Shown: one piece after another, positions 39,452 to 39,613 of the stretch | Layout: each line of letters starts with the position of its first letter | Position numbering within the stretch: position 1 is the stretch's first letter | NCBI GenBank assembly: GCA_947629005.1 | Contig: CANRCD010000002.1 | Span: 200,875-240,487, forward strand | Length of the DNA stretch: 39,613 nt | Origin: an uncultured Clostridia bacterium | GTDB taxonomy: Bacteria > Bacillota > Clostridia > UMGS1883 | Direction: 5' to 3' | Notes under the pieces: model-generated | What the model was told of the DNA's origin: nothing | Database searches by the model: none | Seen by the model: only the letters and a program-made list of their open reading frames with translations | Program-made: the position numbers and the translations under genes

Positions 39452-39613
39452 GTGACCTTCAGAAAATATTTAACGGTGCTGCTTGTGGTGATACTTATGT
39501 TTGCCGCGGCGGCTGCCGGCATATTCACGGCGCAGAAGCTTACCTCGCAGGTGGACGCTGATTTTTCGGTCAACGTGTACCGCGAGCTTGAGGAGCCCGC
39601 CCCCAAGGAGGAG
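39452..39613 (+). CDS. Membrane-anchored protein, N-terminus only
   Basis: GTG start with AGAGAGGG upstream; 54 codons to the edge. MTFRKYLTVLLVVILMFAAAAGIF is a signal anchor, then TAQKLTSQVDADFSVNVYRELEEPAPKEE begins an acidic extracytoplasmic part. Too little is visible to name it. Confidence 0.75.
   Translation, partial: MTFRKYLTVLLVVILMFAAAAAGIFTAQKLTSQVDADFSVNVYRELEEPAPKEE

Noticed and set aside
1-39613. CRISPR array, prophage or insertion sequence
   Set aside because: No regularly spaced repeats, no transposase, integrase or phage structural genes; the only exact repeat of length is the 38-bp tandem pair at 13201-13276.

Overview
The window looks like chromosomal DNA from a spore-forming, anaerobic, Gram-positive bacterium of the class Clostridia. 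Supporting evidence: a stage V sporulation pair (spoVAC-spoVAD) and spoVT, a pyruvate:ferredoxin oxidoreductase, a Gram-positive lexA next to a yneA-like gene with CGAAC-N4-GTTC boxes, a feo iron-uptake operon, and strong SD sequences. The DNA is GC-rich in genes, while promoters are AT-rich and mostly of the TTGACA-N17-TATAAT type. Genus cannot be told from this sequence. There is no rRNA, CRISPR array, prophage or intact insertion sequence.

Layout. 1-3914 (minus): type II fatty-acid operon fabH-acpP-fabK-fabD-fabG, read off the left edge. 3952-5133: SOS divergon, lexA leftward and a LysM division-inhibitor-like gene rightward, with three LexA boxes between them. 5162-11917 (minus): one compact six-gene unit, aconitase-family hydratase, NADP isocitrate dehydrogenase, thioredoxin reductase, two GNAT acetyltransferases and an amidohydrolase. 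11934-13274 (minus): spoVT and a flavodoxin-fold reductase whose 5' end carries a perfect 38-bp tandem duplication. 13579-18070 (minus): phosphoglucomutase, prephenate dehydrogenase, VanZ-like protein, SGNH hydrolase, tRNA-Leu(UAA). 18128-22940 (plus): polyamine transporter potABCD with unusual PotA and PotD. 23064-24762: a broken membrane-protein gene and an L,D-transpeptidase. 24824-27812 (plus): feoA-feoA-feoB and a Cys-rich FeoB-associated protein. 27826-29199 (minus): GNAT, lipoprotein, YbaK. 29251-29602: palindrome-rich DNA without genes. 29603-31208 (minus): spoVAD, spoVAC, and a 35-codon ORF. 31261-33234 (plus): YtrA-type GntR regulator with an ABC exporter. 33254-36856 (minus): pyruvate:ferredoxin oxidoreductase. 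36906-38360 (minus): transglutaminase-like secreted protein and rhodanese. 38389-39613 (plus): ribF, then the start of a membrane-anchored protein cut by the right edge.

Most of the window is housekeeping. I do not see a clearly new multigene system. The parts that differ most from textbook relatives are: (1) the polyamine transporter, whose ATPase has a second TOBE-like module and whose binding protein appears anchored by a C-terminal membrane helix instead of a lipid; (2) the 38-bp duplication that creates a 13-codon minicistron coupled by ATGA to a reductase gene; (3) a 34-bp operator palindrome for the YtrA-type regulator; (4) the spoVA locus without spoVAE but with a small upstream ORF; and (5) the gene-free palindrome cluster at 29.25-29.6 kb.
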